From positions 1-33,446 of the forward strand of contig CANPXS010000013.1 in the NCBI GenBank assembly GCA_947586625.1: a stretch of DNA of 33,446 nt. The letters run 5' to 3'. The position numbers were made by a program, and so were the translations under genes. Positions 25,382 through 33,446 of the stretch are shown here, piece after piece. Below the pieces are notes generated by a model that saw only the letters and a list, made by a program, of their open reading frames with translations, was not told where the DNA came from and made no database searches. The stretch comes from an uncultured Clostridia bacterium (GTDB lineage: Bacteria > Bacillota > Clostridia > Oscillospirales > CAG-272). The stretch's first letter is position 1; each line of letters opens with the position of its first letter.

Positions 25382-26182
25382 TTATGCGTCAAGATCAGTG
25401 GTAGTAGTAGATCTGCGCCCGCCGTATCTGCTGTAATACCCGTATCGCGACGATTCTTCGTCAAGCAGCTCCGGCACCTTCGCGAGTATCGGTATATCGT
25501 AATTCTGCAAAATATAGCTGTCGTCGCGGATGACGTCGTCGAGCATGTCAGATACGATTATGACAGCGCACGCGAGCACGACGCCGATCACAAGACCTAT
25601 AGCCGTATACTTCGTGATGCTCGGCGAGACCTTCTTAAGGTTGACGACAGCATCGTCCACTATCTTCATCGACGTGCCGTCGATGATATCTTTGACTCTT
25701 TCGGGCAGGACTTCTGATATCGTTTTTGCGATCTTTTGCGACAGATAAGGGTCGTCGGTCGTTACCGTAACCGAGAAGACCTCGGTGTTGTCGACGGCGC
25801 CCGCGTCGATCATCTTTATGAGTTCTTCATATGTAAGGTCGAGATCGGCCTTCTCTATGACCTCGGACATCGTTTTTCTGTTCATCAGAATGACGATGTA
25901 CGTTTTGACGAGGCTCTGCGCCGCGCTGATCTCCGCCTGGCTGATGCTTATGCTCGCGCTGCCGAGCGAGATCGAGCTGGTGTTGACGTACACCATGATC
26001 GACGAAGAATACTGCGGTGTGATGAAGAACGCCGCTATACTGAAGCCGACGGCGCCGACAAGAATGCCCGCCAAAACGATTATCCAGCATTTTCGCCACA
26101 AAAGCGAGGCGATATGCAAAAGATCTATTTCTTCCGATTCTTCCGTGTTGTCCGTCTGTTTTAAGACTTTTTCCTCACTCAT
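25382..26182 (-). CDS. Polysaccharide chain-length determinant / BY-kinase activator (Wzz/CapA family)
   Basis: EIDLLHIASLLWRKCWIIVLAGILVGAVGFSIAAFFITPQYSSS...TDDPYLSQKIAKTISEVLPERV...TAIGLVIGVVLACAVIIVSDMLDDVIRDDSYI. Confidence 0.92.
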   Translation of the reverse strand: MSEEKVLKQTDNTEESEEIDLLHIASLLWRKCWIIVLAGILVGAVGFSIAAFFITPQYSSSIMVYVNTSSISLGSASISISQAEISAAQSLVKTYIVILMNRKTMSEVIEKADLDLTYEELIKMIDAGAVDNTEVFSVTVTTDDPYLSQKIAKTISEVLPERVKDIIDGTSMKIVDDAVVNLKKVSPSITKYTAIGLVIGVVLACAVIIVSDMLDDVIRDDSYILQNYDIPILAKVPELLDEESSRYGYYSRYGGRRSTTTTDLDA

Positions 26183-26511
26183 TACCCTTTGAGTTCCTTT
26201 TCAAATTTGAAATCCTGCTTATCGGGGGGTACTCGACAATGCCCGCGGTGTAACGCACGCCGCATTAAAAAAATTGAAAATCAACATACCCGATTTCAGT
26301 AATTATATCATGATTAGTCGTAAAAAGCAATAGTTAAAGCAAACAATTTTTAAGTACTTTAATGCAGCGTCGGTCGTATGATCCAACTATGGAAACAGTC
26401 AGAAAAAACAGTCTGTACGCGCTGTCGGCGGTTTTTTCGATATAGCCGATATATGCAAAAGAACCGCGCCGCGTATGCAATATGAATATGACCGCCGTTG
26501 CTTCGGCATTA

Positions 26512-26568
26512 CCACACTTTTCGCGTAAGCGAAAACGTGTAGTAGCTCCGAACGAAGTGAGGAGATAC
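26512..26568 (-). repeat. Dispersed double-hairpin repeat H, copy 3 (directly 3' of ncRNA copy C)
   Basis: Reverse complement ggtatctcctcacttcgttcggagctactacacgttttcgcttacgcgaaaagtgtggt. Confidence 0.75.
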
Positions 26569-26728
26569 CGGCTTCCCAGCCTCACCAATACGCACTGTGC
26601 TCGTGCGTTGACGGCGCGTCCAGCTTTAAATGCAGACACGACGCTTGGACGGCGATATCGACCCGTCGCGAGGGAGCTGTTCGCAGACTCTCCCGCTCAA
26701 CCTACGAACATCTCTTTCCCTTAACTGC
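26566..26728 (-). ncRNA. Candidate structured ncRNA, copy C
   Basis: Reverse complement aggcagttaagggaaagagatgttcgtaggttgagcgggagagtctgcgaacagctccctcgcgacgggtcgatatcgccgtccaagcgtcgtgtctgc...gcacgagcacagtgcgtattggtgaggctgggaagccggtat; aligned with A, B1 and D. Confidence 0.5.
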
Positions 26729-26732
26729 CTAT

Positions 26733-26760
26733 ATTATACCACAAAATCTGTGATAGTCAA
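26733..26760 (-). promoter_or_regulatory. Promoter of ncRNA copy C (TTGACT-N16-TATAAT)
   Basis: Reverse complement ttgact atcacagattttgtgg tataat ataggcag. Confidence 0.75.
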
Positions 26761-26831
26761 GTACTTTTCACAAATTTATGTATTATTTTTTCGTTTTCGC
26801 GTAATCGCTCGTCCGTTGCCATAGCTGGGTG

Positions 26832-26893
26832 CTCCCACGCTTTTCGCGAAGCGAAAACGTGTCGTAGCTCCGAACGAAGTGAGGAGATACTGC
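26832..26893 (-). repeat. Dispersed double-hairpin repeat H, copy 4
   Basis: ctcccacgcttttcgcgaagcgaaaacgtgtcgtagctccgaacgaagtgaggagatactgc. Confidence 0.75.
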
Positions 26894-26894
26894 T

Positions 26895-27024
26895 CACACG
26901 CGGTTCATTGTGCGATGCGCTCCCACCGGCAACTATCTTTGACTATCAGACGTGGTGACGTCTTTCACACTTTTGAATAGGTTTTTGACAAGGGGGACTT
27001 TCTCGCAAGAAAGTCCCCCTTGTC
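26895..27024 (+). repeat. Dispersed repeat block Y, copy C, ending in a 17-bp perfect hairpin
   Basis: cacacgcggttcattgtgcgatgcgctcccaccggcaactatctttg...cgtggtgacgtctttcacac...tttttGACAAGGGGGACTTTCTcgcaAGAAAGTCCCCCTTGTC. Confidence 0.85.
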
Positions 27025-27116
27025 GAACCCGAAAGAGGCTCCCGTGTGTTCGTCGATGTTATCCAGTCGGCGGCAAAAAAGGCGACGGGGCGTAGACCGC
27101 GTCAACATATCGGCAT

Positions 27117-27235
27117 AACAGCTCCCTCGCGACGTGTCGACTGCGCCGTCTAAGCGTCGTGTCTTCGTCGAACGATGGGAGCGTCGAGCATCGCACGAGC
27201 GCGGTGCGTGAACGTGAAGCTGGGAAGCCTACAGC
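27117..27235 (+). ncRNA. Candidate ncRNA core, copy D (no adjacent promoter)
   Basis: aacagctccctcgcgacgtgtcgactgcgccgtctaagcgtcgtgtcttcg...gcacgagcgcggtgcgtgaacgtgaagctgggaagcctacagc. Confidence 0.42.
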
Positions 27236-27291
27236 GAGTTTCTATATTTGGACGGCGGCACGGTCACTTCGCGAAAAGCGTATGCCATGCA

Positions 27292-29775
27292 TTATTTCCC
27301 CACCTTCGCTCTCACCGCGAGCGACGCGGCGGCAGCGACTGCACCATAGACGAATAAAAGCATCACACCGAACGTATACACACCGCCAATGGCGAGCTCC
27401 GCCGAACGCGTCCACAGCTCTCCTCCGGCGAGCGCGGCTGTGAAGTCCGTGTACCGCAGCGCGTCAAGCCCCATGTACACAAGCGCGTACGGCAAAAACG
27501 TCACGGCGGCGGAAATTATGAGCGCGGCTGGCAGCTTCTTTGTCAGATATGACGCCGCGCACGAAATATACGCGAGCGTGACTGCGGCGAGAATCCGTGT
27601 CGCGATAACGAGCGCGTGATACGCGCCGACAGAGACGGCGCCGAACGATGAATACCGCGATATCGACATGAGCGGCGCGGACAAAATGTCGAAATATCCG
27701 TCCGTGTGCGCGATGCCGAACGCGAGATCTACTACCTCGAACAGTACCGACAGCGACAGCGCTATGGCGACCGCCGCCAGCATCTTCGCACGGTACGCGA
27801 TGCGCCTGCCGCGCTTAGTCGTGCGCATGACGGCGGCGAAATTGCCCTCCGAGCTTTTGCCCGAATAATCGGGAGTATGCATGCGGCAGAATATGAATAT
27901 TATCGCGGCGGCGAGCCATATGTCGACGCCGCGACCGAGCAGACGCGCGATATCGCCCGTCTTCATTATCCACCCTTCAATGCCTGTCGCGCGCTTTTGC
28001 TCCGCAAGATACTGAACCGTTCCCTCGAGCCTGTCTATCAGATTCGACTCTGTTTTCAGGCTTCTGTATTCGTCGACAAATGCCTCGTACTCCTCCCCGG
28101 TCATATCCCCGGACTGCAGCTGCGTCACCGCATTGTTTGCATTGTCTACCGAAACGATATCGGCAATATAACCGTATCTTTCATAAAACCTCTGCTCTTT
28201 CCCGTCAGTGAGCGGGCCGAACCAATTTTCCGTTATATAGTCGTCGTACTTCTTTGATGCGGTGATATCAGCCTTTGTATAATATCGGTACGACGTATAC
28301 GCGTGTAAAAGCAGCAGCACGGCGGTGAGAAGGACTGTCGGCATCGTCAGCAGCTTGCGGCACTCCCAAAGGAAAAGCGACGTCGTCATACATCCGCTGC
28401 GCGTCGATGTGCGGCTTTTGTCTGCCCGCATCTTTTCGGATTTGTGCGTGAAGCGGGGGATCAATACCTTACCGAATCCTTTGCCAGTGACGTGTCCCGC
28501 GCCGCGAACAGTCGACAGTATCGCCGTCGCCGCAGCAGCTGCGACGAGGACGACGGCAAACAGCACAAGACCGGTCAAAAGCGTCGAGCGGTAGTGACCG
28601 AGCGTCAAAATCTCGCTGTACTGCCCTATCGCCGACGAGGACGCAAGTCCGATATAATTGAGCCGCACCGCCGCGTCGAACGTGACAAAGTAGTTGACGA
28701 TGAGGCTCAGAAGCAGCGCCGCGCCTGCGACGGCATATGTCACTATCGGCGAATATGCGATAACGGTCGCAAATGCGGCGATAAACGAAAACGATATCGC
28801 CAAAAGGCACCGAACCGCGAACAGCGCGAGCATGAATTCGCCGATAGTCATGATATACGGGCAATTCCAGTATGTTTCGATGCCGACAGACTGTATCGGC
28901 ATCGACGGGGTCGAAAAGCCGAACATCGCCGTGCCGACGGCGAACGTAGCAAGCGTGAATACGGCCACGGCAAAAACATCGAGTATCATGAGAGCGGCGA
29001 GCTTTGAAAGCGATGTCTTGAGCCTGCCGCTTTTCGTCGAGCGCAGTATAGTCAAGGTGCCGCACGAGCGTTCGTGCAGGAATACGGCGCCCGACGCGAG
29101 CGTCAGGTAAACGTAGACGAACACCGACATCATGTCGAACGCGAAGAACCGCTCCCAGCACTCGCTCGGACGTATGCCCGAAATGTCTATATTCGCATGC
29201 GCTCGCTCAAAAAGATCGCGGAAGCGGTACTGATATTCGGCGGCGGGCGTGTCACCGCCGTCCCTCACCTCGATGCGGTGCAGATTCTGTTCGATCCTCA
29301 AAAGCACCCCGTCGAGGTACGCTTCATATCCCGCGCTGTCGGTCCATGAACCGTAATACCCGGCGAGCAGGTCGTAATCCGACATCGGCTCGCCGTCCGA
29401 ATAGTAATATCCGAGCTTGTTCTCATACTCCGGCAGCGTCGACGCGTACTGCTCCGCACGCTCGTATGCGTCTTTCTCATCCGCGCCGCCGTCGACGAGT
29501 GCGTCATAGAAGCGCTTTTGCTCGTCGCGTATCATTTCGCTGTGCGCGATATATCCGTCCCATACGATATCGAGACTCGCCCTGTCGTCCCCGTATGTAT
29601 CTATGATATCGCGCACCGCCGCGTCGACCTCATCGTCGCCGGATGAAGAAAGCGCCGCCGCGTCTTTGTTCGCAACGTAAAATACAGCCGAGCATATTAT
29701 TACTGCCAACAGAAGCGATAACCAAAGATACCGCACGCCGAAGAGCTTTTTCAGTTCAAACAGTAAGAGCTTCAT
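27292..29775 (-). CDS. Large (827 aa) ABC-2-type permease-like membrane protein, two TM halves
   Basis: MKLLLFELKKLFGVRYLWLSLLLAVIICSAVFYV... with repeated TM clusters and an internal second half beginning MTTSLFLWECRKLLTMPTVLLTAVLLLL. Confidence 0.82.
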   Translation of the reverse strand: MKLLLFELKKLFGVRYLWLSLLLAVIICSAVFYVANKDAAALSSSGDDEVDAAVRDIIDTYGDDRASLDIVWDGYIAHSEMIRDEQKRFYDALVDGGADEKDAYERAEQYASTLPEYENKLGYYYSDGEPMSDYDLLAGYYGSWTDSAGYEAYLDGVLLRIEQNLHRIEVRDGGDTPAAEYQYRFRDLFERAHANIDISGIRPSECWERFFAFDMMSVFVYVYLTLASGAVFLHERSCGTLTILRSTKSGRLKTSLSKLAALMILDVFAVAVFTLATFAVGTAMFGFSTPSMPIQSVGIETYWNCPYIMTIGEFMLALFAVRCLLAISFSFIAAFATVIAYSPIVTYAVAGAALLLSLIVNYFVTFDAAVRLNYIGLASSSAIGQYSEILTLGHYRSTLLTGLVLFAVVLVAAAAATAILSTVRGAGHVTGKGFGKVLIPRFTHKSEKMRADKSRTSTRSGCMTTSLFLWECRKLLTMPTVLLTAVLLLLHAYTSYRYYTKADITASKKYDDYITENWFGPLTDGKEQRFYERYGYIADIVSVDNANNAVTQLQSGDMTGEEYEAFVDEYRSLKTESNLIDRLEGTVQYLAEQKRATGIEGWIMKTGDIARLLGRGVDIWLAAAIIFIFCRMHTPDYSGKSSEGNFAAVMRTTKRGRRIAYRAKMLAAVAIALSLSVLFEVVDLAFGIAHTDGYFDILSAPLMSISRYSSFGAVSVGAYHALVIATRILAAVTLAYISCAASYLTKKLPAALIISAAVTFLPYALVYMGLDALRYTDFTAALAGGELWTRSAELAIGGVYTFGVMLLFVYGAVAAAASLAVRAKVGK

Positions 29776-31175
29776 TCGGCTATATGCTTATATGGGTAAA
29801 GCGCCCGCCACTCGCCCGTCTCTATGTCGGCTAAGCATATGTACTCGGAGATCCTGCCCGCTTCTTCGATGTCCCGATACCGCTTGCCGCTGAATATCGC
29901 ATATCCGTCGACGACCTCGAAATAATCTCCCTCACCGAGAATGCTTATGTCGACGCCAATATCCGAGTAGCATGTTGTGACCTCGCCGCTTTCGGGGTCG
30001 TATTTGTAGAGCGTTCCGCCGTCGCAGGTGCAGATGTCGAAAACATTTCCTCCCGTCGTACCGTCAGTGAAGGATACGCCCATATCCCTGAAATTCGTCT
30101 TTGTATAGTAGAGGTCGCCGTCATACGAATCGAACGCGATCACGTTTTCGTCGACGAGCCTCTCGCCGGAGGCGATGTCGGCGGCGTCAAGCATGTACAC
30201 ATCGGAAATAATACAGTCGCTGCTGTAATTTTTGCCGTCCGTTTCGTCGAACGCGCGGCATGCGCGCTCAAAATAAATGACTCCGTTATCGGCGCGCGCA
30301 CGCAGTACAAATTCGGCATCATTCCTGAGCGTCGTCGGTCCGATATCGTATTCGTCCCGCATGTCGTCGAGCCCGAGCGAGCAGCTTCCTATCATATTTT
30401 CTTCCGTGATGTACCATACGCGTCCGTTCGTTATTCCTATCATGCGCGCTCCGAATCCCGGGTCGATTATCGTATATTCCCCCGTACCGATATCGACGAC
30501 GCCGATATTGTTCCAGTAAGGCAAAAACCCGCTCCACTTTGATGTGAAATAAAGCTTTCCGCGGTACAGCCACGCGTTTGTTATCACGTTGACCGGGACG
30601 GTCGCGAGCTCTCTGACCTCTCCCGTACCGACGTCGTACTCCCTGATGTCCGTGACATAGCCGTGTGTTTCTTTGTCGTTTTCTTCGTCGTAATATGAGT
30701 CCGTGTGCCTTGCGAAATAGTATATGAGCGGCTGATCCCTGTACTCCGCGTCGACGACGAGTATTATGGAGTCCGACATCGACTCCGACGCCATCGGACA
30801 GCGGATGCTCTCGTGGTCGCACGTCGGGTCCTCGTGCAGGTAAAGAGCTTCGCCCGGACTGTCGAGGAGCACCTCGCCGAGCGTGCAGTTCGTCGTATGT
30901 ATCGACGCAAAGATCACGCTGTAGCCCGTGTACATGTTCGTATTGTAGACGGTGTCATCCTCGTAGAACCGTTTGTATTTAGCGTTATTGACCTTTGGCG
31001 GGCCGTTTTCCGCCGTTTCCGCGCCGCCGCTCATGTAAACGTTGCTTCCGTTTGAATCGTCTGAATTGTCTGTTTCATCGGATCCCGGCACCGACGCCGT
31101 TTCGCACGACGATATGCATGACAGTACGATACCGCACAGAAGTGCCACTGCCGCACACAATATTATCTTTTTCAT
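29772..31175 (-). CDS. Secreted lipoprotein with DPTCDH...C motif, paralogue of 2672..4057
   Basis: MKKIILCAAVALLCGIVLSCISSC signal peptide; LLDSPGEALYLHEDPTCDHESIRC; ATGA overlap with the downstream permease. Confidence 0.85.
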   Translation of the reverse strand: MKKIILCAAVALLCGIVLSCISSCETASVPGSDETDNSDDSNGSNVYMSGGAETAENGPPKVNNAKYKRFYEDDTVYNTNMYTGYSVIFASIHTTNCTLGEVLLDSPGEALYLHEDPTCDHESIRCPMASESMSDSIILVVDAEYRDQPLIYYFARHTDSYYDEENDKETHGYVTDIREYDVGTGEVRELATVPVNVITNAWLYRGKLYFTSKWSGFLPYWNNIGVVDIGTGEYTIIDPGFGARMIGITNGRVWYITEENMIGSCSLGLDDMRDEYDIGPTTLRNDAEFVLRARADNGVIYFERACRAFDETDGKNYSSDCIISDVYMLDAADIASGERLVDENVIAFDSYDGDLYYTKTNFRDMGVSFTDGTTGGNVFDICTCDGGTLYKYDPESGEVTTCYSDIGVDISILGEGDYFEVVDGYAIFSGKRYRDIEEAGRISEYICLADIETGEWRALYPYKHIAE

Positions 31176-31346
31176 TTGTTCTCACTTCCTCGCTCGACGT
31201 TTATTTCTTTACACAAATATTGTATCATAAAAAGTTTTAAGAAGGGCGGAACAAACGCTTAAATTTTGTTTAACATTTGCATATCGCGTGAATATATGCA
31301 TAAAATTCGATCCTGCGTGATGCTGCGTCGCCTGCACAGCGGCTTC

Positions 31347-31435
31347 ACCACACTTTTCGCGAAGCGAAAAGTGTAAGACGGCTTCGAGTGTAACGAGAAG
31401 ACGTTACACACACGTTTTCGCGAAGCGAAAAGCGC
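31347..31435 (+). repeat. Tandem TTTTCGCgaaGCGAAAA hairpins (repeat H-related), copy 5
   Basis: cacttttcgcgaagcgaaaagtgt and acgttttcgcgaagcgaaaagcg separated by aagacggcttcgagtgtaacgagaagacgtt. Confidence 0.7.
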
Positions 31436-31457
31436 GCGTCCGCGCGGCGCTGCGCAC

Positions 31458-31486
31458 TTGCGCGATGCGGCGATATGTGATATACT
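31458..31486 (+). promoter_or_regulatory. Promoter of dihydrouridine synthase gene (TTGCGC-N17-TATACT, extended -10 TGA)
   Basis: ttgcgc gatgcggcgatatgtga tatact, about 35 bp upstream of ATG 31522. Confidence 0.6.
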
Positions 31487-31521
31487 TGTCGCATAAGCGA
31501 AACGGACGGGGCGAGGCGGAA

Positions 31522-32517
31522 ATGAAGGACATAATACTCGGCGGCACGAGGATAAAAAACGGCGTGATGCTCGCACCGATGGCGGGCGCCGCCGACTACG
31601 CGATGCGATTTGTCTGCCGCAGTCACGGATTGTCGTATGCGGTCACTGAGATGGTGTCGGCGAAGGCGATGATGTACGGCGACAAAAAGACGCGCCGTCT
31701 CGCCGCCATACGTCCTGACGATGTACCGCTCGCGGTGCAGATATTCGGCTCCGACCCGGACGCGATGGCGAATGCGGCGATCGCGATCGTGCGCGGCGCG
31801 GACGAGGACGGCGAACCGATGCCGGCGGCGATAGATATAAACATGGGATGCCCTGTGCCGAAGATAGTGAAAAACGGCGACGGGAGCGCACTGATGAAAG
31901 ATCCCGCGCTCGCGCACGATATCGTCGCCGCATGTGCGCGCGCGCTCGACGGGACGGGAGTGCCTGTCACGGTCAAGATACGCGCCGGATGGGAAGCGAA
32001 CAAGAACGCGGTCGAGATCGCAAAAACTGTCGAGGACGCGGGCGCGTCGCTCATCGTCGTCCACGGACGGACGCGCGAGCAGATGTATTCGCCGCCCGTG
32101 GATATGGAAATAATCGCGGACGTGAAGCGCGCGGTCGGTGTCCCCGTCGTCGGAAACGGAGATGTGCGTTCATACGATGACGCGGAGGCGATGATATCGG
32201 CGACAGACTGCGACGGGGTAGCGATAGGACGCGGCGCGCTCGGGAACCCGTGGATATTCGAGGAAATAAACGCGCACGCGGACGGACTCGCTATATCCCC
32301 GCCGACGACGGAGGAGAGGATAGCGGAAGCGGAGCGTCACGTCCGCATACTCGTCGGCGACAAGGGCATGCACATCGGACTGTTTGAGGCGCGCAAGCAT
32401 CTCGGCTGGTACATACACGGCATGCGCGGCGCGCCGGCTGCCCGCGACCGCATAATGCGCGCTGTGACGCTCGACGAAATGCTTTCCGCGCTGCGGGAGC
32501 TTATCACCGACCGATGA
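31522..32517 (+). CDS. dusB: tRNA-dihydrouridine synthase, DusB family
   Basis: MKDIILGGTRIKNGVMLAPMAGAADYAMR, DINMGCPVPKIVKNGDGSALMKDP, VTVKIRAGW, LIVVHGRTREQMYSPPVD, VVGNGDVRSYDDAEAM, GVAIGRGALGNPWIF. Confidence 0.93.
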   Translation: MKDIILGGTRIKNGVMLAPMAGAADYAMRFVCRSHGLSYAVTEMVSAKAMMYGDKKTRRLAAIRPDDVPLAVQIFGSDPDAMANAAIAIVRGADEDGEPMPAAIDINMGCPVPKIVKNGDGSALMKDPALAHDIVAACARALDGTGVPVTVKIRAGWEANKNAVEIAKTVEDAGASLIVVHGRTREQMYSPPVDMEIIADVKRAVGVPVVGNGDVRSYDDAEAMISATDCDGVAIGRGALGNPWIFEEINAHADGLAISPPTTEERIAEAERHVRILVGDKGMHIGLFEARKHLGWYIHGMRGAPAARDRIMRAVTLDEMLSALRELITDR

Positions 32518-32523
32518 AATTTT

Positions 32524-32549
32524 GAGGGGAGCTTTCAGAAGCTCCCCTC
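32524..32549 (+). terminator. Terminator between convergent dusB and glycosyltransferase genes
   Basis: GAGGGGAGCTT tcag AAGCTCCCCTC ttttacg; overlaps the last codons of the minus-strand CDS. Confidence 0.8.
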
Positions 32550-33257
32550 TTTTACGTATTTCTTTATCTTGCGCAGGTCGCGCAGCATCCGCACTGCGTC
32601 GCGGAGCGGATTTATCTTTGACTGCGACTCGCAGTGATTTATTATCTTCACCGGAAATTCGCGCATCTTGTACCCGATCTTTTCTGCGATAAGGAGCGCC
32701 TCGATGTCGAACGCCCAGCCGTTCGTTTTGCATCCGGCGAAGACTCTGCGCGCCGCGTCCCCGCGCCATGCCTTGAAGCCGCACTGCGAGTCGCTGTGAC
32801 GGAACCCCGCCGCCAGCTTCAGGACGAGTATATATGTGCGCGACATGAGCTTGCGCAGGAACGTGTAGCCCGCATATCCCTCCGGGTCGAGGACGCGCGA
32901 GCCGATGACGACGTCAGCATCATGCTCCGCGTCGAGTATGCGGACCGCCTCCGCGATCTTGTCGGTGCCGTACGCGTTGTCGCAGTCGGTGACGATGACG
33001 ATATCGCCGTGCGACGCGGCAACGGCGGTCCGCACCGCGGACCCCTTGCCCCTGTTGTCGGGATAGCCGACAACGGAGACGCCGCCGATACCGCATCCGC
33101 GGACGATGTCGCCGCAGCCGTCGCGGCTGCCGTCGTCGCAGAATATGACCTCCCAGTCGCCGGGCAGTATTTTTTCGCATGCGTCCGAAAACGTCGCGGC
33201 TGCCTCCGCCGCGATCGCGCTTTCGTTATACATCGGTATACAGACTGACAGTTTCAA
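32535..33257 (-). CDS. Glycosyltransferase family 2 (dolichyl-phosphate glucosyltransferase/DPM1-like)
   Basis: LSVCIPMYNESAIAAEAAATF, WEVIFCDDGSRDGCGDIVR, GKGSAVRTAVAASHGDIVIVTDCDNAYGTDKI, SQCGFKAWRGDAARRVF. Probable TTG start. Confidence 0.9.
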   Translation of the reverse strand: MKLSVCIPMYNESAIAAEAAATFSDACEKILPGDWEVIFCDDGSRDGCGDIVRGCGIGGVSVVGYPDNRGKGSAVRTAVAASHGDIVIVTDCDNAYGTDKIAEAVRILDAEHDADVVIGSRVLDPEGYAGYTFLRKLMSRTYILVLKLAAGFRHSDSQCGFKAWRGDAARRVFAGCKTNGWAFDIEALLIAEKIGYKMREFPVKIINHCESQSKINPLRDAVRMLRDLRKIKKYVKEGSF

Positions 33258-33286
33258 TTTATTTTTTCCTCTTTGTTAAAGAGTCT

Positions 33287-33446
33287 TTATTTTTTCAGCT
33301 TCATAACGGTCACGTCGACGTCGACCGTGACAGTGAGCGCCTCGAGCGAGAGCAGCCGCTCTGCCCCCTCGCGCGGCGTGCGCCAGCGGTACGGCGTCAT
33401 TGAAAACAGCGCCGCGATGTGCTCGCGCCCGGCGACCTCCGCCGTG
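33287..33446 (-). CDS. RlmA-like 23S rRNA guanine-N1 methyltransferase, C-terminal fragment (truncated by window edge)
   Basis: Reverse-frame ...TAEVAGREHIAALFSMTPYRWRTPREGAERLLSLEALTVTVDVDVTVMKLKK*; the xMTPYxWR...L.L.VTVDV pattern is typical of RlmA C-termini. Confidence 0.65.
   Translation of the reverse strand, partial: TAEVAGREHIAALFSMTPYRWRTPREGAERLLSLEALTVTVDVDVTVMKLKK

Noticed and set aside
26512-27235. CRISPR-like or group II intron interpretation of the repeat region
   Set aside because: Repeats are long, inverted and modular, not short regularly spaced direct repeats; no reverse transcriptase or intron domain V-like ending was recognised.

Overview
This is a 33.4 kb chromosomal window from a GC-rich Clostridia-type (gut Firmicutes) bacterium; that taxonomic guess rests on gene content and style only. 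Coding content: (1) xylan degradation: a lipoprotein GH10 xylanase (cut by the left edge) and a GH43 / beta-propeller-rhodanese / GH3(CBM6, BIG2) operon; (2) two paralogous lipoproteins with a DPTCxH...C motif, each next to ABC-2 exporter genes; (3) a HAD phosphatase and a homologue of the Anabaena sensory rhodopsin transducer (ASRT); (4) an ECF sigma / anti-sigma pair; (5) a Xer-type tyrosine recombinase and PgsA; (6) two overlapping MutS-like ATPases lacking mismatch-recognition domains; (7) a Wzz-like / BY-kinase / class B sortase / SPTTG surface protein / LytR-CpsA-Psr cluster; (8) DusB, a GT2 glycosyltransferase and an RlmA-like C-terminus cut by the right edge. The most unusual content is non-coding. 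A composite dispersed element occurs at about 4.1-4.6 kb, 7.43-8.0 kb and 26.5-27.24 kb. It has a near-consensus sigma-A promoter, a structured ncRNA-like core whose stems show compensatory changes between copies, a second conserved hairpin block and a promoterless core copy in inverted orientation at the other end. This could be an undescribed multicopy structured RNA and/or MITE-like element. No tRNA, rRNA or CRISPR array was recognised by eye. All homology calls are from reading the translations, not from database searches.
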